Origin: a virus
Direction: 5' to 3' (one strand)
Length of the DNA: 56,051 nucleotides
IMG/VR virus record: IMGVR_UViG_3300025000_000126
Span: 1-56,051 of that record
The notes beneath the pieces were generated by a model. It searched no databases. It worked only from the letters and a program-made list of their open reading frames with translations, and was not told the DNA's origin. Shown piece after piece: positions 16,244 to 23,678 of the stretch. How positions within the stretch are numbered: position 1 is the first letter of the stretch; the number at the start of each line of letters is the position of its first letter. The position numbers and the translations under genes were made by a program.

Positions 16244-16470
16244 ACTTCTATGTGTGTATAAACTCTTATGAGTGTGTAGATCCAGAGATATATGATGATG
16301 GACTTGATGCAGATACTACAGACCCTGATAGGTTCTGGTTTGAAAGACTTATCTATACAGAAACAGTAGATGAAATGTACCTCTCTATAGCTCAAAAGTT
16401 AGATAAGGTATGGGGAGGATTTGTATATGGTCATCAAGTGAGACCTCTATTAGTTAAGAGAAGGCTATGA
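16240..16470 (+). CDS. Tail-motif mini-gene (76 aa)
   Basis: M-N-F-Y-V-C-I start, R-L-I-Y-T-E core, A-Q-K-L-D, and G-H-Q-V-R-P-L-L-V-K-R-R-L end. Overlaps the gene on each side by four bases (ATGA). The middle is acidic (D-A-D-T-T-D-P-D). Recent tandem duplicate of the neighbours. Confidence 0.75.
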   Translation: MNFYVCINSYECVDPEIYDDGLDADTTDPDRFWFERLIYTETVDEMYLSIAQKLDKVWGGFVYGHQVRPLLVKRRL

Positions 16471-16676
16471 GATTCTTTATATGTATAAGTGGGAAAGGAT
16501 GTTGCAGTAGCCATAATAGTGGTCACCATTTCTTCAACAGATTAATCTACATAGAAACTCCAGATGGTGTTGACTATATATCTTTACTTCAACGTATAGA
16601 TTACCATGCAGTAAGAGGTAGTGGATATGTAAGTGACTCTCAGGTGAAAGAACTAAAGGTTAAACGTGAAATCTAA
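16467..16676 (+). CDS. Tail-motif mini-gene (69 aa)
   Basis: M-R-F-F-I-C start, N-R-L-I-Y-I-E core, L-L-Q-R-I-D, and V-K-E-L-K-V-K-R-E-I end. The tail overlaps the start of the polymerase gene by 11 bases, with GTG 16666 lying inside the tail codons (AAAGGTTAAACGTGAAATC). Family membership is clear. Confidence 0.75.
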   Translation: MRFFICISGKGCCSSHNSGHHFFNRLIYIETPDGVDYISLLQRIDYHAVRGSGYVSDSQVKELKVKREI

Positions 16677-17373
16677 AATCATCTTTGACATAGAAGGTAA
16701 CAATCTACTATATGGTATCTCTAAAATATGGTGTATCTGCACCTATAATATAACCACTAGAGAAAGTCTACAGTTCTATGAAGATACCCTAGTAGATGGT
16801 CTTAAGTTGCTGCAAGATTCTGACTTGATCATTGGTCATAACATAACAGGGTTCGATCTGCCTGCTATAAAGAAACTATATCCTTGGTGGACATACAAAG
16901 ATATAAGAGATACTTATGTGATGTCTAAGTTGTTTAATCCTGATAGAGCACAAGGTCATTCATTAGAATCTTATGGTGAGCAATTCAGTAGGGCAAAACC
17001 AAAGCATGAGGACTGGACTCAGTTCTCTCCAGAGATGTTATATAGGTGCTCTGAAGATGTAGAAATCAATAAGTTGACATATGAATTTCTAGTACAAAGA
17101 TACTGCCAGGATTGGTCGTGGATAGAAGCTCTCAAATTAGAGCAGCAGTTCGCTATCTACCAGGCTTACCAAGAACTGGCAGGGGTTGATTTTGATGTAC
17201 AAAAAGCTAAGGATCTTCTAGTCCTTATAGACTCTGAAGTTGACAAGTTAGATAAAGAGTTGTATAATAGGATACCTAAGAGGGTAAAACAAGTAGGAGC
17301 TACAGTGACTAAACCATTTAAGAAGAATGGAGAGTATACAGTACAGGTGGAGAGGTGGATACATGGAGATTGA
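16666..17373 (+). CDS. DNA polymerase, N-terminal (3'-5' exonuclease) half
   Basis: 235 aa of a T7-type family A polymerase. Exonuclease motifs are complete: Exo I F-D-I-E-G-N, Exo II I-G-H-N-I-T-G-F-D, and Exo III C-S-E-D-V-E-I-N. The GTG start overlaps the preceding mini-gene tail. The polymerase frame is intact up to V-Q-V-E-R-W and then runs into the ATG of mini-gene 17363, ending after four foreign residues. The matching C-terminal half restarts at 17878. In relatives these are one protein, so here the polymerase is either made as two chains or rejoined by an unknown route. Confidence 0.85.
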   Translation: MKSKIIFDIEGNNLLYGISKIWCICTYNITTRESLQFYEDTLVDGLKLLQDSDLIIGHNITGFDLPAIKKLYPWWTYKDIRDTYVMSKLFNPDRAQGHSLESYGEQFSRAKPKHEDWTQFSPEMLYRCSEDVEINKLTYEFLVQRYCQDWSWIEALKLEQQFAIYQAYQELAGVDFDVQKAKDLLVLIDSEVDKLDKELYNRIPKRVKQVGATVTKPFKKNGEYTVQVERWIHGD

Positions 17374-17539
17374 GTTCTGGTTAGGGTATGATTTTAAGAA
17401 TATATGTAATAAAAAGCTAATAAGATCTATAGGAACAAGTAGGTATTCTGACGGGGTAGTTTTTATTTATTACAGTAGCATAGACATGGTTTGTCACAGG
17501 TGTAAGCAACTAAAGGTGAAGAGATGCTATTCTATTTGA
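17363..17539 (+). CDS. Tail-motif mini-gene inside the polymerase gene, copy 1 (58 aa)
   Basis: Starts at ATG 17363 in polymerase DNA that reads AGGTGGAGAGGTGG just upstream, close to a family tail (AGGTGAAGAGG) and usable as a ribosome site. Begins M-E-I-E-F-W, with I-R-S-I-G-T-S in the middle, and ends Q-L-K-V-K-R-C-Y-S-I. The AAGGTGAAGAG of the tail serves the next start (ATG 17524). Confidence 0.65.
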   Translation: MEIEFWLGYDFKNICNKKLIRSIGTSRYSDGVVFIYYSSIDMVCHRCKQLKVKRCYSI

Positions 17540-17694
17540 GGAAGAATCCTACAGCTAGTAATCATTTTCGATGTAGAACTATTTATAAAGGTAAGGGGGG
17601 TTTATGGTTAAAAGGTGGTGATGGAAACTTATGGGATCTTATGTCTCCACCCTTTAAGATTATGTATCAACTTAAAATCAAGAGGGTTCTGTAA
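17524..17694 (+). CDS. Tail-motif mini-gene inside the polymerase gene, copy 2 (56 aa)
   Basis: M-L-F-Y-L start, C-R-T-I-Y-K core, and M-Y-Q-L-K-I-K-R-V-L end. It is Gly/Lys/Trp-rich in the middle. It overlaps copy 1 by 16 bases, and its final AAGAGGGTTCTGTAAGATG supplies the ribosome site for copy 3. Confidence 0.6.
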   Translation: MLFYLRKNPTASNHFRCRTIYKGKGGLWLKGGDGNLWDLMSPPFKIMYQLKIKRVL

Positions 17695-17695
17695 G

Positions 17696-17881
17696 ATGAT
17701 AGAATTTTATATACAGAAAGTATACTTTGATAGTATTAGAACTAATGAACACACTACAAGGGGTATATTTCATACTCACTTTGGTGATCATAAAACTTTA
17801 GGTAGCCTAGGTAAATACTATTGGAACTTAAACGCTCAACCTTATAATGTTATGTATAAGTTAAAGGTTAAACCAATGTGA
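17696..17881 (+). CDS. Tail-motif mini-gene inside the polymerase gene, copy 3 (61 aa)
   Basis: M-I-E-F-Y-I start and V-M-Y-K-L-K-V-K-P-M end. The M-Y-x-L-K-[VI]-K run matches copy 2. Its tail AAAGGTTAAACCAATGTGA overlaps the GTG start of the polymerase C-terminal half by four bases, so that half is expressed by coupling. Confidence 0.65.
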   Translation: MIEFYIQKVYFDSIRTNEHTTRGIFHTHFGDHKTLGSLGKYYWNLNAQPYNVMYKLKVKPM

Positions 17882-19315
17882 ACATACAAGGCCCTTTCAC
17901 CCGTATAGAATACCGAGAAATCAACTTAGACTCCTCCCAGCAGGTTAAGGATTATCTGCTTAGTGTTGGGTGGATACCTACACAGTATAATATTAATAAG
18001 GAGACTAGAGAACCTACAAGCCCTAAACTGACAGAAGATTCCTTCAGTAGTATTAAGGATGATACAGGAATCTTACTCGCTAAGAGGGCTATCTTAGTAC
18101 ATAGACGTAGACAGATAGAGAATTACAAAGACCCAGAGAATAAGGGTCTGTTAGCTTACGTAAGGGATGATGGTAGGATACCTGCTGCTGGTATTACATG
18201 TGCTACTCCAACCGGAAGAACAACTCACAGAATTTGTGTGAACATTCCGAAGGCAGACCCTAAGATCCTACTAGGGAAAGAGATGAGGGAGTTGTTCATC
18301 TGCCTCCCCCCTTACAAGATGGTTGGGTGTGATTTAGCTGCTATAGAGAATAGATTACTTGGACACTTCGTATCACAGTTTGATGGTGGTGCCTACTGGA
18401 ATCATATGAACTCTGTAGAGGACCCGCACCAGTATAATGCAGATCTGTTAGGGTGTTCAAGAAACACTGCGAAGACATGGATCTATGCGTTAAAACACAA
18501 GCGCATATAAAACTCATTGAACTCAGGAAACATCTAAGATCTTATTGACTGTAGGAGTTGTGACCTTTGGTACAGATTATGACGATCCTGATCGAAGCTT
18601 TAATTCTTATTGGTTGTGCTTTAAGAGTTGAAGAACGAGCAACGACTATCCCGTAAGGGAGTACACTCAAGCGAGTGGAAGCGGTGAGATCCAAAAAGCA
18701 TGAATAAACATGCTCGAAAGAATCTACGGTGGTAGATTTAAGTAGTGGACTAATGTCCTATGGATATGATATAGTCTGATCTATATGGAAACATATAGCT
18801 GTCTTTGGACGGGTAGTAATTAGCGACTACTACTGAACACTAATGTTATGTTTGGAGCCTCTGCCAGGAAGCTTGCCAGTATCCTTGGTTGTTCTCTAGA
18901 AGAATCAGAAGAGAAGATGGCAGTATTCTGGGCAGCAAACCCTGGCCTTAAAGGTCTAATAGATTCCTTAGAGAAATACTACAGAAAGAACAAGTGTCTT
19001 GTAGGTCTTGATGGTAGGAGGTTGTCTGTAAGGGGAAGACATAAGTTACTCAACACTCTTATCCAATCCTCTGCTGCTATTATCTTTAAAAGATGGAACC
19101 TTATAGCTAATGCAAGGATCTTGCAGGTTGGTCTAGATGCAACACAGATTATTGCTATGCACGATGAGTATCAATATAGGGTATTAGATGTAGACGTTGA
19201 AGATACTTGCAAAGTATTAGTAGAATCTGCAAGAGATGCTGGGTCTTATTATTCATTAAGAGTTCCTATCGAAGCTGAGTGCAAATACGGAGAAAACTGG
19301 TACGAAACACACTAA
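17878..19315 (+). CDS. DNA polymerase, C-terminal (polymerase) half; two exons
   Basis: Join 17878-18490 and 18846-19315 gives 360 aa. The sequence opens in the linker before the polymerase fold (G-P-F-T-R-I-E-Y) and carries motif A G-C-D-L-A-A-I-E-N-R, motif B R-N-T-A-K-T-W-I-Y-A-F then M-F-G-A, and motif C M-H-D-E-Y. Motif B is complete only after the 355-base group I intron is removed; the joined frame then matches T7 polymerase residue for residue in register (I-Y-A-F-M-F-G-A against I-Y-G-F-L-Y-G-A). The GTG start lies in the tail of mini-gene 17696. With the exonuclease half the enzyme would total about 590 aa. Confidence 0.87.
18491..18845 (+). ncRNA. Group I intron in polymerase motif B (no ORF)
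   Basis: The exon end UAUGCGU (to 18490) pairs with GCGCAUA (18501-18507) to make P1, with the expected U-G pair at the 5' splice site. P7 is visible as GACTAT (18644-18649) with ATAGTC (18771-18776) in the typical GATATAGTC context. The intron ends in G at 18845. Removing these 355 bases restores a continuous polymerase frame. There is no endonuclease ORF inside, so it must rely on a nuclease elsewhere or has lost its own. Confidence 0.88.
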
Positions 19316-19362
19316 TATTAAAGGAGAGTTTATTCTCTTTGGTTCTACTTTAAGGAGTGGAA

Positions 19363-19560
19363 ATGAATCTTAAAAGATATAACCTATTTATAGGTGACGA
19401 GTATATAGATTTTGAAGTAAATAAAGAAGAAAGTTCTGAAGGAGAGTGGGTATATTACCCAGACCTTTCAGAACTCTTCACCAGAATTGAATGGCTTGAG
19501 AAAGAACTTACTAACACTAACGCAAAGATCATTAAGGCGAGGGAATGTCTGACAAAATAA
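19363..19560 (+). CDS. Hypothetical protein, 65 aa
   Basis: AAGGAG lies five bases before ATG 19363; an in-frame GTG at 19357 is too close to it. Acidic first half with strands, then a coiled helix (I-E-W-L-E-K-E-L). It overlaps the sigma-like gene by 16 bases, so the two are probably co-translated. No family recognised. Confidence 0.55.
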   Translation: MNLKRYNLFIGDEYIDFEVNKEESSEGEWVYYPDLSELFTRIEWLEKELTNTNAKIIKARECLTK

Positions 19561-20069
19561 AAGAAATGGTAGAGGCTCACTGGTCTCTGATAGGTGTAGT
19601 AGTACGGTCATTCCTGAAGCAAAGGAAGTACTCTAGGTTTGAACAACATAAAGAAGACCTAATGGGTGTAGCTTCTATAGCCCTTGTAGAAGCAGCAGAA
19701 CGCTATGATCCTAATAGGTTAGTACTCTTCAGGACATATGCATCTGCAAGGATGAGAGGGAAGATGCAGAAGGAGATAGCTAAGATAGTAGAGAAGGAGC
19801 ACAACGAAGTATATATAGCAGATTGTGGGGAGAGAGACCGTGAAGAGTTCTCTACTCCTGATTTCACTAAACTACTTATTGATGGAGATGAGAATGACAC
19901 AGGACTCATAGAGAGGTTAGAGCCTAAAGATCCCTTTGAGAAAGAGGTGTACTGGAGGTGCATCATTGGTAATGAGGGAGTGAGGTCTGCAGGGAAAGCT
20001 CTTCGTTCAGGACATAAGAAAGTAACTGATACTAAACAAGCACTTTTAAAACGATTTAAAGGAGAATAA
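19545..20069 (+). CDS. Sigma-70-like factor (region 2)
   Basis: 174 aa. Residues 30-80 read E-D-L-M-G-V-A-S-I-A-L-V-E-A-A-E-R-Y-D-P, then F-R-T-Y-A-S-A-R-M-R-G-K-M-Q, the characteristic sigma region 2.1-2.3 pattern (core binding and -10 recognition). The C-terminal 40 residues (R-S-A-G-K-A-L-R-S-G-H-K-K-V-T-D-T-K) could be a reduced region 4 helix-turn-helix. No phage RNA polymerase is seen, so this factor may direct host polymerase to late (minus-arm) promoters. The start is served by GGCGAGGGA just upstream. Confidence 0.72.
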   Translation: MSDKIKEMVEAHWSLIGVVVRSFLKQRKYSRFEQHKEDLMGVASIALVEAAERYDPNRLVLFRTYASARMRGKMQKEIAKIVEKEHNEVYIADCGERDREEFSTPDFTKLLIDGDENDTGLIERLEPKDPFEKEVYWRCIIGNEGVRSAGKALRSGHKKVTDTKQALLKRFKGE

Positions 20070-20150
20070 CATCAGTCTTTATATCTAGAAACAATATTAG
20101 AACGCAAATATAAAATAGAAAAATACTTAAAACAATAGGAGAATATAACT

Positions 20151-20624
20151 ATGCCTTTATGCCGTGGTCGTGCTTTTTGGTCGTTCACTCAGAAACCTGA
20201 TGTTAAATTTGAACCTGTCTATCGTATCACTATCCAGATGGAAGATGATGAAGCAGCTAAGTTGAAAGCTGTAGGGCTTAAAGTACGAAGAAATGATGAT
20301 GGTATCTTCGAGTATAAGTTCAAACGTAACGTAACTAACAAGAAGACAGGAGAACCTAACCCTGCACCTAAGCAGGTAGATGCAAACAGAGAACCTATGA
20401 CAGCAATCATAGGTAATGGGTCTGATGTAGTAGTACAGTACGCTACATATAACTGGGAGTACAAAGGTAAGAAAGGAACTAACGCTGACTTCCAAGCAGT
20501 ACAGGTAATTAACCTTGTGCCTTATGGTGATGGTAAGACAAGTGAAAGGTTGCCTGACGGGGAAGAGTTCGGTCAGGTTGCTGAGCCTGGAGGAATTACT
20601 CCTACTACGGTAGATGAATACTAA
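20151..20624 (+). CDS. Single-stranded DNA-binding protein (T7 gp2.5-like)
   Basis: 157 aa. Residues 1-120 form an OB-like core with aromatic and basic residues (A-F-W-S-F-T, V-V-Q-Y-A-T-Y-N-W-E-Y). The C-terminus is acidic and ends with an aromatic residue (T-V-D-E-Y), the signature by which gp2.5-type SSBs recruit polymerase and helicase. TAGGAG lies upstream of the ATG. It is preceded by about 80 bases of very AT-rich DNA (20070-20150) that may hold a promoter. Confidence 0.8.
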   Translation: MPLCRGRAFWSFTQKPDVKFEPVYRITIQMEDDEAAKLKAVGLKVRRNDDGIFEYKFKRNVTNKKTGEPNPAPKQVDANREPMTAIIGNGSDVVVQYATYNWEYKGKKGTNADFQAVQVINLVPYGDGKTSERLPDGEEFGQVAEPGGITPTTVDEY

Positions 20625-20889
20625 TCCTTCAAAAGGTGTGAGGTCTCGATTGTCTCACACCTTTAACTGGTGGTTTAAAGAAGAGCCTAGTGAGGTAAAG
20701 ATGATAGATGTAGATGAACTGAAAGGATTTGAATCTACATATATGAGGTGCTTTAACTATATAAAATGTAGAGGGTGGTATAGAGAGAAAGGAAACTGGT
20801 GCAGTCCTGATGGAAAGTATAGGTTCAATAAGATCGAGGCTGCCTTTAGGTGCTGTAAATTCTATGAGGAAATAGTAAAGCCAACATGA
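20614..20889 (+). CDS. Hypothetical protein, 91 aa
   Basis: Overlaps the SSB stop by 11 bases and the exonuclease start by four. Several Trp, Cys and basic residues are scattered through it, with C-x-x-x-x-W-Y ... R-C-C-K-F-Y near the end. No family recognised. Coupled between two replication genes, so a replication accessory role is possible. Confidence 0.6.
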   Translation: MNTNPSKGVRSRLSHTFNWWFKEEPSEVKMIDVDELKGFESTYMRCFNYIKCRGWYREKGNWCSPDGKYRFNKIEAAFRCCKFYEEIVKPT

Positions 20890-21692
20890 TAGGGCACATA
20901 GATGGAGACATCATTGTCTATGCAGTAGCGGGTGTCTGTGAGGGTAACAAGTGGGTCTATAAGGGAGAGACATTTGACTCTAAGCTCTTACTGAATCAAG
21001 TCCTTAAAGATGATGGAGTAGATGATAGTTGTATTACACACTACAAGGAACCAGAACCCTGGGAGAAGTGTAGAGACTCTATCATCTCATACCTAGAAGA
21101 AATCATTGAGCATCTTGATTGTGACTACAAGGTGTACCTCTCAGGGAAGGGTAACTTCAGGTATGAGAAGGCTACTATCCAACCTTATAAGGGTAATCGA
21201 GTATCTTTAAGTAAGCCTTTCCACTACGATAGTGCTAGACAACTTCTTGTAGATGTCTACAATGCAGAGGTATCTTCAGGGATAGAGGCTGATGATCTTA
21301 TAGGACTAAGTCATGATCCTGAGAAGGATTGTATAGTTACATTAGATAAGGATCTTAATTGTATTCCTGGTCTTCATTATAACTGGAAGAATAAGCAATG
21401 CTACTGGGTAAAGGAGGTGGATGCTGACAGATCTTTCTACTCACAGGTGCTAACAGGAGATAGTACAGATAATATCTTAGGACTATATGGTGTAGGTGCT
21501 AAGAGTGCTGCGGTTAAACAGGTATCCTCACAGAGTTCTGACAGGGAAATGTTTGACACAGTACGTAAAGAATATCAGTCAAGGTTTGGTTCGTATTGGA
21601 AACAGTTTATGTCAGAGAACTGTGAGCTGTTGTGGATCTTACAGAAGAGAGAACCTTCATGGAGGAAATATATTGAGCAGGAAGAAAATTAA
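20886..21692 (+). CDS. 5'-3' exonuclease (T7 gp6 / FEN-like)
   Basis: 268 aa. FEN/5' nuclease active-site acids are all visible: I-D-G-D near residue 6, E-A-D-D-L-I near 138, T-L-D-K-D-L-N near 154, and T-G-D-S-T-D-N-I in the helix-hairpin-helix segment near 190, followed by G-V-G-A-K-S-A. It degrades 5' ends during recombination, primer removal and host-DNA breakdown. It is encoded beside SSB and endonuclease I, as in T7-like phages. Confidence 0.9.
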   Translation: MIGHIDGDIIVYAVAGVCEGNKWVYKGETFDSKLLLNQVLKDDGVDDSCITHYKEPEPWEKCRDSIISYLEEIIEHLDCDYKVYLSGKGNFRYEKATIQPYKGNRVSLSKPFHYDSARQLLVDVYNAEVSSGIEADDLIGLSHDPEKDCIVTLDKDLNCIPGLHYNWKNKQCYWVKEVDADRSFYSQVLTGDSTDNILGLYGVGAKSAAVKQVSSQSSDREMFDTVRKEYQSRFGSYWKQFMSENCELLWILQKREPSWRKYIEQEEN

Positions 21693-22131
21693 TCCATTTA
21701 AAAGTACACTAGAACATAAGATTGCTACAAGGGTACTGACAGAATATCTCTATGAACCTAAAGGATCTGGTATAGAATATACAGTACCTCATGTATATAA
21801 CCCTGACTTCATACACCCGCAGCAGCCTGATATTATTATAGAAGTGAAAGGTTACTTCATTAAGGGTCATTCAGATTGCCAGAAATATATTGCAGTAGCT
21901 AGAGATAATCCAGATAAGGAGCTTGTATTTATCTTCAGCGATCCTGATAAGAAGGCTTATGGGCAGTGTCGGGAGAGGAAGGATGGGACCTTTATGACAC
22001 TTGCAGAATGGAGTAGAAAGAATAACTTCCTATATTTCCATGCTGATAAGGTGCCTAGAGATCTCTGTAAGGGGAGATGGAATATAGATCAGGTTAGAGA
22101 ATATAAAAATAAATTCTATGGGAGATCTTAA
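21673..22131 (+). CDS. T7 endonuclease I-like Holliday-junction resolvase
   Basis: 152 aa. The start is taken as TTG 21673 because GGAGG (21661-21665) sits seven bases before it; the longer upstream reading overlaps the exonuclease deeply. Catalytic pattern P-D-F ... P-D-I-I-I-E-V-K-G (residues 36-55) matches the restriction-like PD-(D/E)xK core of endonuclease I, with a preceding Glu in T-L-E-H-K. It resolves branched DNA before packaging. Ends in TAATG with the HNH gene. Confidence 0.82.
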   Translation: MSRKKINPFKSTLEHKIATRVLTEYLYEPKGSGIEYTVPHVYNPDFIHPQQPDIIIEVKGYFIKGHSDCQKYIAVARDNPDKELVFIFSDPDKKAYGQCRERKDGTFMTLAEWSRKNNFLYFHADKVPRDLCKGRWNIDQVREYKNKFYGRS

Positions 22132-22661
22132 TGGATTATGAAAGATTAAAAGAAGTTTTGGAGTATAATCCAGACACTGGAGTATTCACTTGGATAGTTA
22201 AAAAAACTTATAAACGTGACAAAGGTAGTAAGGCTGGTAAAGTGCATAGTGCGGGTTATATCTCTATAGGAATAGATGGGAAGCAATACCTTGCTCATAG
22301 ATTAGCTTGGCTTTTCTATTATGGTTATCTACCAGAAAATTGTATAGATCATATTAATGGTAGTAAGACAGATAATAGTATACATAATTTAAGAGAGGTA
22401 TCAAAATCTTGTAATGCTTTTAATTCAAAGATAAATGTGCTAAATAAATCAGGAATAAAAGGTATTTCCTTAGATACAGAAAGGAATAAATATGTTGTCA
22501 GGTTTAAAAATAAAAATAGATATCTTTTTATAGGCAGATTTGATGACCTTATTGAAGCTACAGCTCATCGGTTAGCAATAGAACAGTGTACTGGTACAGA
22601 AGTTTGTGAGAGATCTCCAGCTTTTGCATGTATAGAAAATTATAGGAGAAGAAACTATTGA
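22131..22661 (+). CDS. Free-standing HNH homing endonuclease with AP2-like domain
   Basis: 176 aa. The HNH core shows Y-L-A-H-R-L-A-W, then C-I-D-H-I-N-G, then N-S-I-H-N-L-R near residues 52-90, the HNH_3 type. Residues 105-145 (S-G-I-K-G-I-S, R-F-K-N-K, F-I-G-R-F) resemble the AP2 DNA-binding fold common behind such nucleases. It sits between endonuclease I and the phosphoesterase and shares overlap with both, so it appears to have slotted neatly into an operon. The gene is somewhat more AT-rich than its neighbours, as expected for a recent arrival. Confidence 0.85.
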   Translation: MDYERLKEVLEYNPDTGVFTWIVKKTYKRDKGSKAGKVHSAGYISIGIDGKQYLAHRLAWLFYYGYLPENCIDHINGSKTDNSIHNLREVSKSCNAFNSKINVLNKSGIKGISLDTERNKYVVRFKNKNRYLFIGRFDDLIEATAHRLAIEQCTGTEVCERSPAFACIENYRRRNY

Positions 22662-23341
22662 AGGGGTTTGAAAACCGCAGGGTGCTCTTATTTTCAGACA
22701 CACATGCGCCATACCATCATAAAAATACATTAGACTTTCTTACTGAAGTGAAGGAAGAATTTAATCCTGATAGAGTATTCCATCTAGGAGATCTTGGAGA
22801 TATTTATAATGTTTCAGATTATCCTAAGAGTCTTGATCACCCTCATACATGGAAGGACGAGATAAAGCGTTTGAGAAAGTTTACTACAAACCTTGCAAAT
22901 ATTTTTCCTCACATGATTTTATTAGATTCAAACCATGACTCTAGAATTTACAAGAAGTCTAGAGTGTCTGGAATACCTAGAGAAGCTATGCTAAGTTATC
23001 TCGAAGTTATAGGAGCACCTGACACCTGGAAATCAGTAAGGAATGCTAGGTTTAGGGCAGAGAAAAATAAAAAACATTGGCTATTAATGCACACTGTCAG
23101 TGGCGGGTGTGTAACAGCAGCAAAGCAGTTGGCTATCAATGTAGCAGTAGGACACAGCCACACAAAGTTTGGTATGCAAGCATTTGATAACGGAACTAAT
23201 GTTTTTTATGGTGTAGATACTGGTTGTCTAATATCAGACGAAGGTCCATCATTTGCTTACAATAAGACCCAACTTGGAAGACCTATAAGGGGTTGTTGTA
23301 TTATCCTTGATGGTATTCCTAGACTTATACCTATGGATTAA
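22658..23341 (+). CDS. Calcineurin-like metallophosphoesterase
   Basis: 227 aa, TTG start at 22658 in the ATTGA overlap. Metal-binding motifs are in order: F-S-D-T-H near residue 13, H-L-G-D-L-G-D near 42, D-S-N-H-D-S near 87, H-T near 146 and G-H-S-H near 167. These form the two-metal site of the MPE family, which includes nucleases and phosphodiesterases; phage copies often act on DNA or nucleotides. The specific substrate is unknown. Confidence 0.83.
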   Translation: MKGFENRRVLLFSDTHAPYHHKNTLDFLTEVKEEFNPDRVFHLGDLGDIYNVSDYPKSLDHPHTWKDEIKRLRKFTTNLANIFPHMILLDSNHDSRIYKKSRVSGIPREAMLSYLEVIGAPDTWKSVRNARFRAEKNKKHWLLMHTVSGGCVTAAKQLAINVAVGHSHTKFGMQAFDNGTNVFYGVDTGCLISDEGPSFAYNKTQLGRPIRGCCIILDGIPRLIPMD

Positions 23342-23343
23342 CT

Positions 23344-23505
23344 ATGACTACAGAACAGTACGAGAAGATACTGGAATACATGGACTCTATTGTAGATCTC
23401 TCAGAGGAATACGGATTCAATGGTGGAGACTACTACGATCAGAGGGAAGAAGTAGTGAAAGAATTTCAGAAGTATTTGATGAGTATCGTTAAGGAGACTA
23501 AATGA
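23344..23505 (+). CDS. Small acidic hypothetical protein, 53 aa
   Basis: ATG 23344 follows the phosphoesterase stop closely. Product is acidic and helical (Y-E-K-I-L-E-Y-M-D-S-I-V). The last codons AAGGAGACTAAATGA form the ribosome site and start of the next gene, reminiscent of mini-gene ends, but the product lacks the V-K-R-R-L tail. Family unknown. Confidence 0.5.
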   Translation: MTTEQYEKILEYMDSIVDLSEEYGFNGGDYYDQREEVVKEFQKYLMSIVKETK

Positions 23506-23672
23506 ATTTGAGTCCTGATTACTGGTTGATCTGGGTTGAACGAGTACCTAACCGTAAATTCTCTACTAAGTTTAAGTCATTGGAAGATCTTAATGATTTC
23601 CTTAAAGTACTACGAGCAGATAACATAGAATCTGTAGAGGTCATCTCAGGGTTCTGTCTGGAGAAACGATGA
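23502..23672 (+). CDS. Hypothetical protein, 56 aa
   Basis: Starts in the ATGA overlap with AAGGAG upstream. It shows a W-L-I-W-V strand, then F-S-T-K-F-K-S-L-E-D-L-N-D-F, a helix, and a final strand, a compact alpha/beta outline. Family unknown. Confidence 0.5.
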   Translation: MNLSPDYWLIWVERVPNRKFSTKFKSLEDLNDFLKVLRADNIESVEVISGFCLEKR

Positions 23673-23678
23673 ATCCTT

